Shown here: positions 53,361-63,400 of the stretch, piece after piece | Layout: the number at the start of each line of letters is the position of its first letter | Position numbering within the stretch: position 1 is the stretch's first letter | Assembly (NCBI GenBank): GCA_002900995.3 | Contig: CM035313.1 | Location: forward strand, 62,001-126,000 | Length of the DNA: 64,000 bases | Direction: 5' to 3' | Source of the DNA: Ganoderma boninense | Taxonomy: Eukaryota; Basidiomycota; Agaricomycetes; Polyporales; Polyporaceae | Position numbers and translations under genes: made by a program | The notes under the pieces: model-generated | What the model saw: the letters and a program-made list of their open reading frames with translations, nothing else | Database searches by the model: none | Told to the model about the DNA's origin: nothing

Positions 53361-53953
53361 TAAGCGGTGTTCGAGGGTGTTGTGCCCTGGCTGAGAGGGC
53401 AGCCTTGAGCGCCATGATCTGCGCTGCCACAGCCTGAGCAGCAGTGGAGACCAATGGCACAGGGGGAGGCGTCGCAGCCGCGGGGAATGTTGAATCGCAA
53501 GCAGACCTTGTTGCTGTCCGAGACTCGACAGATGCCTCTGCTGCCATCGGCTCGACGGACGTAAGCTCGGACTTTGTCGTGATAGTAGAGCTTGTCGGCG
53601 TTGCAGTCGCGCGTGAGGTGAGAGTGACGGCCAAGGCAGACTGCGCAGGCGGAGGTCGTCGATCCGAGTGCGCTGCTCTGAAAAGACGAGGAGCCAGCTC
53701 GCGGAACGACGGTGCTGTACCGGTCGCGAGGGGCGATGGGATTACGCGAGCTGGTTCGAGGGGCCGAGCTCGGACGTGGGGAAGAGTTGGCCTGAGCGGC
53801 GTGCTGACGAGCGAGCGGGGACGACGGAGCGGTCCCAGGTGTCGCGCTGTACTGCTGACGAGCGAGCAGCCAGCGGACAAGGAGAGAGGATAGAAGAAGG
53901 ATAGATGAGAGGGAGGAGAGAAAAGCATAGGGGGGGGGGGTTAGAGCGTATGG

Positions 53954-55024
53954 TCAGCACAACATCTGAACGCCACGGTGCAAAGAATCACTGACCACTT
54001 CTGCCACTTGCTTGACTTCAGCGAGGGTTTGCAAAGCTGCCATGTTGATCATCTCCTTGATTATTTCATCAAGACGTGCCTCGTTGATGATTGAGACGTC
54101 GGGTATAGTGGTGGCTTTTCGGGCCAAGGCGGTGTGATATTCACGACGGACATCTGCAAAGTAGCGGACCAGAGCGCTCTCTCCGAACTGAGGATAGCGG
54201 TTGGGGGCGGTGTGACTTTCGAGGCGCATGATGAGGACGACGAAGGCCTGGATGTGAGCGGCATTCCAGCCACACAATCCCGCGTGCTTCGCGAATACTT
54301 GTTTGGCCTCGGAGAGCTGGCTCAACTTCAAGAGCGCGTCGGGCAGGGCATTCCGGCTAGGTTTTCCTGCCGCCGAAACCCTCGTGAAAGACAAGGTGTT
54401 GGTGGCAGGATCCAGTGTCCCTTGAAGACCGGTACTCGCAGCATCGTCCACAGAAGCCAGCGCGAGCTGACGCGCCTCTTCACGTCCTGCGCGCGTGAAA
54501 TACCAGAAGCCGACCAGCTTGGTGGGGTCTCGCAGCGTGGTTAAGGCGTACTCGGCGATGCCATAGTCTGTGTGCACTGCGACGAGCTCTTGCCCAATCT
54601 GAGGGAAATTGAATGTACTCGCCGCAGATGTAGCGTCATTATTGGTTCCCAGGTTCTCGGCACCCTCGGGACGCTCCCTCTGGCGCTCTTCGTCCTCCAG
54701 ACGGCGTTGATCCGCCTCCTCCTGCTGTAAACGCTCCGTCTCTTCCTGAAGTCGCCTGTCCTCCTCGTCTTGGCGTCGACGCAGCTCCTCCTCGAGGCGT
54801 CGGGCTTCTTGTTCCCCAGCTTGGTACTGTTCCCAGGCTTGTACAGCCCTCTGGTGCTCGTAGTTCCAATTGGCTGCGGCGAACTGTCGGGCCTGAGCTT
54901 CGGAGATGGAAAGGCGTGCGGCGAGGTCAACTATGTAGTCAACCGCCGATCCCTCAGCGTAGTCGGGCATCTCTTCGTCTCGCGGGTCGCGCGGGGGAAT
55001 TGGTGCCGGCGCGGGATCAGCCAT
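53954..55024 (-). CDS. Gag-like protein of the DIRS-like element
   Basis: 357 residues from ATG 55,024 (the open frame extends upstream to 55,297, but MADPAPAPIPPRDPRDEEMP at 55,024 is the natural start). Residues about 85-135 form a strongly charged coiled coil (RRLEEELRRRQDEEDRRLQ). The C half contains AGLCGWNAAHIQAFVVLIMRLE and ends before 53,954. No zinc knuckle. Its position upstream of RT in a DIRS-type element indicates the structural protein. Confidence 0.65.
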   Translation of the reverse strand: MADPAPAPIPPRDPRDEEMPDYAEGSAVDYIVDLAARLSISEAQARQFAAANWNYEHQRAVQAWEQYQAGEQEARRLEEELRRRQDEEDRRLQEETERLQQEEADQRRLEDEERQRERPEGAENLGTNNDATSAASTFNFPQIGQELVAVHTDYGIAEYALTTLRDPTKLVGFWYFTRAGREEARQLALASVDDAASTGLQGTLDPATNTLSFTRVSAAGKPSRNALPDALLKLSQLSEAKQVFAKHAGLCGWNAAHIQAFVVLIMRLESHTAPNRYPQFGESALVRYFADVRREYHTALARKATTIPDVSIINEARLDEIIKEMINMAALQTLAEVKQVAEVVSDSLHRGVQMLC

Positions 55025-55296
55025 GTCGGTCGCACTGGAGTTCGCTGGGCTGGTTACTAGTCGAAGGGGCGTAGAGTGCAAACTAGCAGGAGCTAGGATA
55101 TGATTATGACAAGCTAAGGTAGCGAAAGAGCTTCCCGAGGACTGGAGCTTCCTCGAGCTCGCAGTGCGCGGCGGGCGAGCAGGTCGAAAGCGGTGGCGGG
55201 AGGCAAAAGGAAAGGCGCCCGTCCGACCGCTTTCCGCCCAGCCATAGACTACGCACTGCCGCCACACTCGTGCCTCGCCTGCCTGCAGTGCTGACA

Positions 55297-55515
55297 CCTT
55301 GCTCTCATCCCAACCTTGCTCTCATCCTGACATCGCTCTCATCCTGACATCACTCTCATCCTGACATCGCTCTCATCTAAACCTCGCTCTCATCCAAACT
55401 TTGCTCTCATTTAAACCTTGCACTCATCCAAACCTCGCTCTTATTCCATCCCGACCTCGCTCCATCCCGACCTCGCTCCATCCCGACCTTGCCCCCATCC
55501 CAACCCCGCCCCCAT
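55297..55515. repeat. Minisatellite (ACCTYGCTCTCATCC type), right copy
   Basis: About twelve diverged ~17-18-bp units, e.g. CATCGCTCTCATCCTGA, changing to CGACCTCGCTCCATCC near the end. The same unit occurs at 37,857-37,915. It runs up to the promoter of the F-box gene. Confidence 0.85.
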
Positions 55516-55533
55516 TCATCACCTCAACCGGCC

Positions 55534-56787
55534 ATGCTTGCGTCCAACGAGCTCAATATCCTGCCGTCTACCATCGTCTCCACTACTCCTATGCAGCCCC
55601 CATCGGACGCGGACAATATCTCGCAAACCGTGACTCCATCTACTTCCTCTACCCATCCCAATGATTTCGCTATCTGCTCCCCATCGCTGCCTTGGGAGGT
55701 CATTGAGAGGGTCATCGGGCATTGTGGCGACCATCGCAAATCTCTCTACAACTTCTCCCTCACATGCCGCGACCTCCGTCCCCGCGCGCTGTGTCTACTC
55801 GTCGCCGAAGTTCGCTTCAAGTGCAGGGACCATATCTTCGACTTCTGTGATTTCGTGAAGGCGAAACCACATCTCAAGCCTCTTGTCCGTTCCATCGCTG
55901 TCCGTCCAGAGGACTTTGCACCCTTCCCCCTCCTCAGCATGCTCCCTAATCTGTCCAAATTGGAATTCTCATATATGGACCCTGTCGTGAATCTGCACCA
56001 GTCCACCCTCAAATGCTGCAGGATCCTTGGCACACACATTCAAGCCCTCCATTTCTACCATATTACCTTCCGGACCTACCTTGATTTTGGTCAAACCCTC
56101 TTGACGTTCCCCAACCTCACGGAGCTTGCCTGCGAGTGGGTTGTCATCAAATCAGAGGGAAGTCAAGCAGCTCTTGATGTGAAGAAACAATGTATGTCTA
56201 AACAGCTGCACCCACACACTGTGAGTATTTTGTTGTGCTGTTAGTGGAGACCATGGCTGAAACATGGAATTTGTACTTGCAAGGTTTTCCTTGAAGAAGA
56301 TAAATTTAATACCATAGAAGAAGGATCTTCTACCACTCCATCTGTTTCTGCACTGCTTTTGGATTCAGGATTGCTACAGTCCACTGTAAAAGCCCTCACT
56401 ATCACACGTAGGTTTTCCAGCCTCCATAGCTGTGCCCCGCATCACTTATATATGGAATCAATTATTCTTATAGCATACAGATCATACAGCCTTTCACACA
56501 CATTTCCCTGGCCCCAACTGCGGTCTCTGGTGCTGAAATCAGACTTTGACACCTCAGATATCACCTCTGCTATTGTGCTTCTGAAGGAGTTCCCTTCCTC
56601 AACACTCCAGGATGTCACAGTCAAATTTCACTGGAATAATATTTGTGACATGATAGAAACTCTTGATGATGAAGCTGGTTCAAGGCAATGCAAGGAGTTG
56701 GACCAGACCTTGATGAGGTTCTCCAAAGCCCAGGCAGTGTGGATATTGCATAGCCTGTATGCTGGTGCAAAACTGTTCTTGATCTAA
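55534..56787 (+). CDS. F-box protein
   Basis: Exons 55,534-56,220 and 56,284-56,787, joined by a 63-nt intron (GTGAGT..TTGCAAG), give 396 residues. The F-box is at about residues 49-90: LPWEVIERVIGHCGDHRKSLYNFSLTCRDLRPRA. The rest has LRR-like leucine spacing (LPNLSKLEFSYMDP, FPNLTELACEW), as in Agaricomycete F-box/LRR proteins that present substrates to SCF ubiquitin ligases. It ends at TAA 56,785. In the same frame downstream reads KLREHFPELL, a plausible original C-terminus, so the stop may be a recent truncation. Retroelement 3 begins 28 bases after the stop. Confidence 0.75.
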
Positions 56788-56815
56788 AAGCTCAGAGAAC
56801 ACTTTCCTGAGCTGT

Positions 56816-57236
56816 TGTCACGGTTTTTCGCGCCACACTTAGTCTGGCATCTTATCAGGACAAGTTATCTCTCGGTTCATCTTATCTTTTCCCTTATCTT
56901 ATCTCATCTCTCCCTCTTATCTTATCTCTTTCCCTATCTTATCTGCTTCTTAGATCATTTTCTCACCTGCGACAGGTCCCGGGACCTGCCCTGAACTGAT
57001 GGTCTGTGCACCGTTCCCATGTAATATATAAAGGGCTGTGATATGGGATCAAGAACCTCAGATTCTGTCTTCTGTTCTTCCCTCCCTTCCACTGTAGGCA
57101 GCCTAACAGCCCCTGCCCCTCTGCACCTTCTAGTCTAGGCAATCCATCCTCTTCCCTTCTGTTGCCACCCCCTGTGTGCCCCATCAGTGAGCCCTTTTGT
57201 TTGTTTGTTTGGTGGCGCAGTCGATAGGCTGTGACA
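56816..57236 (+). repeat. 5' LTR of retroelement 3
   Basis: 421 bp, TGTCACGG..CTGTGACA, inverted ends similar in form to retroelement 2 (TGTTACGG..CGTAACA). It contains TATATAAA at 57,025-57,032 and repeated CTTATCTTATC motifs (56,878-56,950). The second LTR is beyond the window, so the limits rest on the TGT..ACA ends and the primer site. Confidence 0.7.
57025..57070 (+). promoter_or_regulatory. TATA box and predicted self-primer start of retroelement 3
   Basis: TATATAAA at 57,025-57,032; 35 bases from its first base AGATTCTGTCT (57,060-57,070) complements AGACAGAATCT at 57,239-57,249. Spacing matches retroelement 2. Confidence 0.75.
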
Positions 57237-57238
57237 TT

Positions 57239-57249
57239 AGACAGAATCT
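57239..57249 (+). other. Self-primed primer-binding site of retroelement 3
   Basis: AGACAGAATCT after a TT spacer from the LTR end at 57,236; 11-nt complement of the predicted RNA start. Confidence 0.75.
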
Positions 57250-57270
57250 AACCCACAGGCCCCTGGCTTA

Positions 57271-57990
57271 GTGCCCCCACTAGCCAGCTGCCTTTCCTCT
57301 CCCCAGGAGTTTTATAAATGTTTATCATCCCCCATCCCCTTCCCCTCCGAGGAGTTTGGTCTCCAGGAGTTTACCCGTCGCCACACCAAGAGGCACGGTC
57401 ACCTCCCAGTCCAGGAACAGATTTCCTGTGTACTCGCGGATTGCGCAGAGGATCGCCTTCGCTACTGTCACAAGGAGCACGCACCTCTTGTCCCTCAGCG
57501 TAAAGCCCTGCCCCCATCCGTCCCCCTGTCCCAGCCGTTGCCCAGGCCGGTTCGTGCCCAGGCCCCTACCCCTGTCCGGACCACCACCCCCCATGTCCCA
57601 CGCCTACCCCTACAGTGCTGAATCTCAGCCCCTCCACTGCCCGGTTTCAGCCGCATCAACCCAAAGGACAGCCTTGCTATCATCGAGTCCAAGGTCAACG
57701 CCGTCCTTACCTGCCTCCAAGCCATCTTCGACCGCAAGGACTTCCTCACCAACCTCCCAGCCATTGATGTTCTGGCCGTCCAGCACATCGCTGACCAACT
57801 AGAGTGGATTGCCACGAACCTCGACGCACACGGCTCGGAGTGGACCCGCCCTCAGTGACAACAGATAGAGTGGTTCTGCAAGGAGGTCGGGAACATTAGT
57901 TTTAAGGAGTTGAAGAAGAACTTCCCTAAGGTAGTGAACGCTGTTGGAAAGCTAGACACGTTTGGGTACTTAGATTGGGTAGTAGTTTAG
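57271..57990 (+). pseudogene. Pre-gag frame of retroelement 3, Met-free, with two in-frame TGA
   Basis: One frame runs 57,271-57,990 (ends TAG), interrupted by TGA at 57,619 and 57,856. It has no in-frame ATG. Readable parts: a Cys/His-rich segment (CVLADCAEDRLRYCHKEHAP), a proline-rich middle (LPRPVRAQAPTPVRTTTP), then helical segments (LAIIESKVNAVLTCLQAIF, FKELKKNFPKVVNAVGKL). It parallels the Met-free pre-gag frame of retroelement 2, though sequence similarity between the two is not evident by eye. Confidence 0.45.
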
Positions 57991-58144
57991 AAACAATGGC
58001 AAGAGGTTCCCGGTTTTCGGTTTTAAACCCACATGATTTAGGTGATAGGCCTAGCACACCCTCCAATGCATCCACAGCTGAGGAGGAAGAGACCCCCCGT
58101 CCGCCGTCCCAGTTGCCAACCCGTCCGTTGATGGGCTTGTAGCC

Positions 58145-59085
58145 TGTTTACCACTCGGATAGGCCGTATTCCTGTTCCATATAACGCCCCACTCTTTTCA
58201 CCTTCGCCGACTCCGTCTGTCTTCGTTCGTTCACCTGGTCGCTCGCCTTGTCGCCCACTCCGTCGCTCGCCCGCGGACCGATACTACACCTCACCAAGCT
58301 CGGTGTTCGATCCGGTGTTTCGCCTCCGTGTATCGGTCCCGTGTGGTCCACGGGTCACTCGTTAGGACCCCCTTTCTGCGTCGGACCGACCGTGGTATAC
58401 GCGTGGTACACCTTCGATCGCTCGCTCGTATTTCGCCATTGGTAGGACCTTTCATAGACCGGCCGGGACTCTTCGATCGTCCGCGAGTTTTCATCGGTCG
58501 CCCCAAGGTGACAAGTCGTCGACATATTCGCTCCACTTCCTCCTTCGTCTTCTCTATCCCTCTCTATGATTGGTCGCTGTAGCCTGCCATTCGTTTCCTG
58601 TTGTTTTCCCGTCGGTTTCTAGGGTTTCCTTCCTGTACCGATATATAGATGATGTTCTTAGTCTTGGCAATACAGATTTCGGCACCCCGTTGACTTCTCA
58701 CTTTTCGCTCGCCTCGCTCGCTCATCGCATCGCTCGTCGCCCATCGTATCCGGCTCGCCGAGAGTCATTATCGTATTCGTTCGCACATCGTCGCTCATCC
58801 ATCGTCGCAGGACCCGAGAGTCCCTTTCGTGTTCGCCATCGTCTTCCACGTCGCTCGCCGACAGCCCCTCGTATTCTACTTCCCCCCGTCGCGCATCGCG
58901 CGCGACTCTTGGACCGACTAGTCCGCTGGTCTTAGGCCCTCTGTGGTATTTGGTTCGTAGCGATTAGCGAGCACCCGACGACTCCCTCCTTCTTTTCCGG
59001 TTAGCTGGTTCTGTTGTTTTTCGCAGCAGTTCCCCGGACCGTACACATCACCGTCTTCACCCACCCCCACTCTTGGGGCCTTACA
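58145..59085. mobile_element. Probable solo LTR inserted in Gag of retroelement 3
   Basis: 941 bp, TGTTTACC..CCTTACA ends, flanked by TAGCC (58,140-58,144) and AAGCC (59,086-59,090), a 5-bp duplication with one mismatch. It is rich in TCG/CTCGC motifs and has a TATA-like GATATATAGA (58,639-58,648). Without it, and allowing the upstream frameshift, Gag codons on both sides meet in one frame. No second copy in the window, so the family is unknown. Confidence 0.5.
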
Positions 59086-60454
59086 AAGCCCGGCAGTATG
59101 GCAGTTTCAGGGTGTGGAGTACGCGACACTTGAGGAAGCTGCACAAGCGGCAGGCACACACTTCGGCATCCAGGATCAATACATCAGCTACATTATGGCA
59201 GTCGTTAACGACATGACACGGAAAATGGTCTCGGAAGCATACAACCAGCTTGGCAACAAAATGTACGAACACCGCAACCAGGAAGCTGCTGAACTCCACA
59301 GGCTCAGGGTCCTCCTGAACAAGAAGGTTAGCAGTGTGACGTACACGGATGACATGGACGACCTCCGCTCTCGATGCAAGGACTTAGAGGACGAGAACGA
59401 GAAACTGAAGGCTGAACTGGTTGTCCTCAAGGCAGATGGAGACGTCCTTAATCAAAACCATGGAACTCTCGTCAATGTTATCAAGCAGCTCCAAGCACAA
59501 GTTAACTCGCTGGCCTCTCACCCCACTGGTACACGCTCTCAGGGTACACCCACACACGCCCCCAGTCGACCCAAGATCGCGGACCCACCAAAGTTTAAAG
59601 GCAAGACGCCGGACCTGACAGTCGAACAATGGTTCCAAAAGCTCGGTATTTGGTTTAGGTACCAGAACATCACATCGGAGGACGACAAGATCACCACGGC
59701 TCTACTGTTCCTAGAAGGAGGAGCTCAGTCCTACATGGATGACTATGCCCAGAAAGCAGCCGAAGGAGTCCCACTTGGTACATGGAACAACTTTGCGAGC
59801 CGACTCCGGAGTGGATACTGAGAGCTGGCCCCTGAAAAGTCAGCCCAACAGTCACTAGAGGACCATTGCAGGAAGTCACACGCGTCACTGGCCCTGTTTG
59901 CAGAAAACTTCCGCCGTTTCGCTATCAAGTCTGGCTACTCCGATGTAGAACTTATCCGACGGATCGAGTCTCAGTGCAAGGGAGACCTGTTTACAACCAT
60001 GACTACCCATCGCTCCTTGTCACTGCTCACGGTTCCGGACCAGTGGGAAGACTTCTTAGACTGGGTACTAGGGATCGAGATGAACTACCGAGGAGTCCGT
60101 CAGCCAACGTCGTCAAGGCCTGCCCGAGACCCAAATGCCATGGACATCGACACTGTACGCAAACCGGAAAAGCTCTCCAAGGAGCAGGAGGAATGGCTCG
60201 CCAAGAAGCTCTGTTTCCGCTGTGGTCGGCATCCCTTCAAGACTGGTGTCAAGTGTCGAAACCCGGTATACAAAGGGTACTACGAGCTCCCGGACACGAC
60301 AAAGGCAAAAGGCACTCGGGTACGCACTATGGGCGAAGACAGTCAAGATCAAGACCGAATGGAGTTTGTCATCAATGCGCTCAAGGAGTTTGAGAAGAAG
60401 AACAAGGCCCTGGAGCAGGAGACTACCGCATGGATCGTCGAGGTTGACGAGCAG

Positions 60455-60460
60455 GATTTT
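60455..60460 (+). other. Probable -1 frameshift site of retroelement 3
   Basis: GATTTT, in the Gag frame GAT TTT CTC; a one-base back-slip on four Ts reads TTT TCT and enters Pol. Pol has no ATG near its start, so shifting is expected. Confidence 0.4.
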
Positions 60461-63400
60461 CTCCAGCGGATGTAACGAAGTCTGGTCGTAACATCTGGTC
60501 TATATGTAGTAGTAGCGTAAGCCACTTAGAGGAGTACTTTGTACCTAGATCACGTTATATATACCTTGCCTCATCTCGCAGGCAAAAGCAATCATTAGAT
60601 CTAGGAATTACCCTCAAGCAAGGCAAACGTGAAATCCAGACAGAAGCCCTAGTAGACTGTGGAGCCTACTCTAGTTTTGCGCACTATCGGTTTGTTCAGG
60701 AACATGGTTTAGAATTGCAGCGGCTTTCCAGGGACATACGAGTATTCAACGCAGATGCGACGGAAAACAAGAAGGGCCTCATCACCCACTACACACGATG
60801 CATGGTCACCATTGGGAAACACACCAGTTGGCAGTCATTCTTGGTTACCGACATTGGAAATCGAGACCTCATCATTGGGATGACCTTCTTGAGGGAACAC
60901 AACCCTGAAATCGATTGGAAGAATGGACAGGTCAACTTCACACGATGCCCAGCCGCATGCCACCCCAAGGAACTGCTGACACAGGAAGAAGAGGTCCAAG
61001 CCATAGACGAGCCCCGGTTAGAGGAGTTTGCACGAGACAGCTCCGGTCAGCTCGAACCAGAACCCTGGGACAATACTGACCAGTTTGTGCACTGGATGAA
61101 GTTTTCGGACGACCCTGATGCCAGGATACTGCGAGCACGCGTCGAAGAGAAGAAGGAAGAAGCGCTGGGACAACAAGACAAGGGATACTGGTCTAGTCAT
61201 GTCCCCACACATTACCACCAGTATGGTGACGTCTTCTCCAAGACAGCGTCAGAACGGATGCCAACACGCAAGCCCTACGACCATCCAATCGAGTTAGCAG
61301 AAGGTGCAACCTTGCCTAAGCCAGCCAAGCTCTACCCGTTAAACCCACAGGAACGAAACTCGCTGGATGGTTGGATTGATGAGCAGGAAAGCAAGGGATA
61401 CATCCAACGTTCCAAGAGCCCTGCTGCAGCACCAGTTTTCTTTGTCAAGAAGAAGGATGGGAGTTTACGGCTAGTCCAGGACTATCGTGCCCTCAATGCC
61501 GCTACCAAGAAGGACAAGTTTCCCATACCACGGATACCGGACTTGATCGACCGACTCTCTCAGTCATCAATTTTCACCTCCTTAGACCTGAGATGGGGAT
61601 ACAACAATGTCCGCATACGGGAGGGTGATGAAGAGAAAGCAGCATTTATCACCCACCGTGGACTGTACGAGCCAACGGTAATGACCTTCGGCCTCTGCAA
61701 TGCACCAAGCACCTTCCAGGCTATGATGAACGAAGTACTCAAGGAGGAAATTGCCACAGGACACGTGGTAGTCTACATCGACGACATCCTCATCTTCACA
61801 GACGACCTCACACTACACCGGCAGCTCACAGAACGAGTACTACAAAAGCTACGAGCTAACGACCTCTTTGTCAAGCCAGAAAAGTGCAAGTTTGAGCAGC
61901 CATCAGTTGAGTTCCTAGGCCTGATCATCTCCAAGGACTCGATCACAATGGATCCCACAAAAGTCGAAGGTGTTAAGAACTGGCCAACTCCAACCAAGGT
62001 CAAGCATGTCCAGGCGTTTTTAGGTCTGGCCAACTTCTACCGCCGGTTTGTCAAGGACTTCTCCAAGATTGCCTGTCCCTTAACTGTCTTAACATGCAAA
62101 GACTCTCCGTGGCAATGGGAAGAAGCACAAGAACAAGCATTCCAGGCCCTCAAGACCGCGTTTACAACAGCTCCAATCTTGAGAATCCCTAGCGACACTG
62201 CACCGTTCCGGCTAGAGACCGACTCATCTGACTTCGCAACTGGAGCAGTGTTAGAACAGCTCGGAGAAGACAACCTCTGGCACCCTGTTGCGTTCTACTC
62301 TAAGTCATTAAATGAACATGAACGCAACTATGAGATCTATGACAAGGAGCTACTGGCAATCATACGAGCGTTAGAGGAATACCGTCACTACTTGGAAGGA
62401 CACCCAATCCCTGTCGAAATCTGGTCCGATCACCTCAACCTTACCTACTTCCGACAGGCTCAGAAGCTCACTCAACGACAAGCTCGCTGGAGCCTTTTCC
62501 TTTCACGATTCAACTTCAACCTGCGACACCGCCCCGGAAAAACCATGCTTCGTGCGGACCCTCTGTCCAGGAGGCCAGATCATGAAGAGGGGGTAAGCAG
62601 TGACAATGCTGGCCAAACCCTTTTGAAACTGGAGTTTTTTGCAATCAAAGCAATACAGCCAGGGCATGCCTCAGAAGTTGATGATGAACAACTGTTGGAA
62701 AGAATCAAAAAGGCACTGGAAGACGACACGATGACCAAGGATTATAGGTCACTGCTCAACAGCGGTCCCCGGGAGTTTGGAAAGGCGCTACAGGAATGGA
62801 ACTTCGAGAATGGCTTGCTCCTCCGTAGAGGCAAAGTTTACGTGCCAAAGGATAGACAACTGCGACTTGACCTGCTAAAGCTCCACCACGACACACTACT
62901 CGCCGGACACCCAGGCCGATGGAAGACTCAGGAGCTCATCACTCGCAACTACTGGTGGCCAGGAATCACGATCGATGTCAAGAAGTATGTCAAAGGCTGT
63001 GACACATGCCAACGAAACAAAGCATCACGGCTTCCCCCATACGGCCTCTTGCAGCCGAACGAAGTCCCAGCAGGTCCATGGGAAGTGTGGAGCATAGACC
63101 TCATCACCCAACTCCCCGAGTCCTACGACAAGCATGGCAACACATACACAGCAATTGCCGTGGTAGTAGATCGGCTAACAAAACGGTCTCACTTCTTTGC
63201 ATGCGATGACCACTTCTCAGCCTCGGATGCTGCTGAGCTCGTATATGAACACATCCTGAAGCTACATGGCCTTCCACGGCAAGTCATCTCAGATAGGGGA
63301 ACACAGTTTGCGAGCACACTCTTTAAGGAGTTTTGCAAGAAGCTGGGAATCCGGGCATCAATGTCAACAGCATACCACCCTCAGACAGATGGACAGACAG

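Larger units (their letters stand above)
41650..53365. other. Target-site duplication TAAGC flanking retroelement 2
   Basis: TAAGC at 41,650-41,654 and at 53,361-53,365, directly outside the two LTRs. A perfect 5-bp duplication is the mark of an integrase-mediated insertion and proves that element 2 entered the DIRS-like element. Confidence 0.95.
39620..53928 (-). pseudogene. RT-RNase H of the DIRS-like element, split by retroelement 2
   Basis: Three pieces: 53,928-53,366, 41,649-40,112 and 40,042-39,620. Removing the gypsy element plus one 5-bp duplication restores the frame. The RT shows the FQTSPFSLIPKPHKP and ISEAFRSIPLHPSQWPG motifs and the catalytic KWVDDHLF. RNase H has FSDASSGVGVAV, a Glu in GWLEAVGFELL, then GDNTGVVDGW after a 69-nt intron (40,111-40,043, GT..TATAG, with CTAAC branch site), and SNPADEPSRG at the end. 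An intron inside a retroelement coding frame means spliced RNA is not the only copy template, or the intron is retained at times. The gene is now inactive. Confidence 0.8.
37916..55296 (-). mobile_element. DIRS-like tyrosine-recombinase retroelement, interrupted by retroelement 2
   Basis: Minus-strand gene order is Gag-like coiled-coil protein (55,024-53,954), RT-RNase H (53,928-39,620, split by an 11.7-kb gypsy insertion) and tyrosine recombinase (about 39,6xx-38,414). This order and a recombinase in place of an integrase define the DIRS group. Exact ends were not found; the same minisatellite lies on both sides, so the outer limits given are where that repeat stops. No split direct repeats or inverted terminal repeats were confirmed by eye. 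Without the gypsy insert the element would be about 5.7 kb. Confidence 0.75.
57996..60475 (+). pseudogene. Gag of retroelement 3, interrupted
   Basis: It begins at ATG 57,996 (MARGSRFSVLNPHDLGDRPS). The frame shifts at the C-run near 58,093, and is then split by an inserted segment (58,145-59,085). It resumes WQFQGVEYATLEEAAQAAG and is cut by TGA 59,819. The remainder has a capsid domain (FKGKTPDLTVEQWFQKLGIWF) and an atypical zinc knuckle CFRCGRHPFKTGVKC (C-x2-C-x3-H-x7-C). It ends at TAA 60,473-60,475. A GAT TTT site (60,455-60,460) would allow a -1 shift into Pol. Three separate lesions make this copy defective. Confidence 0.75.
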
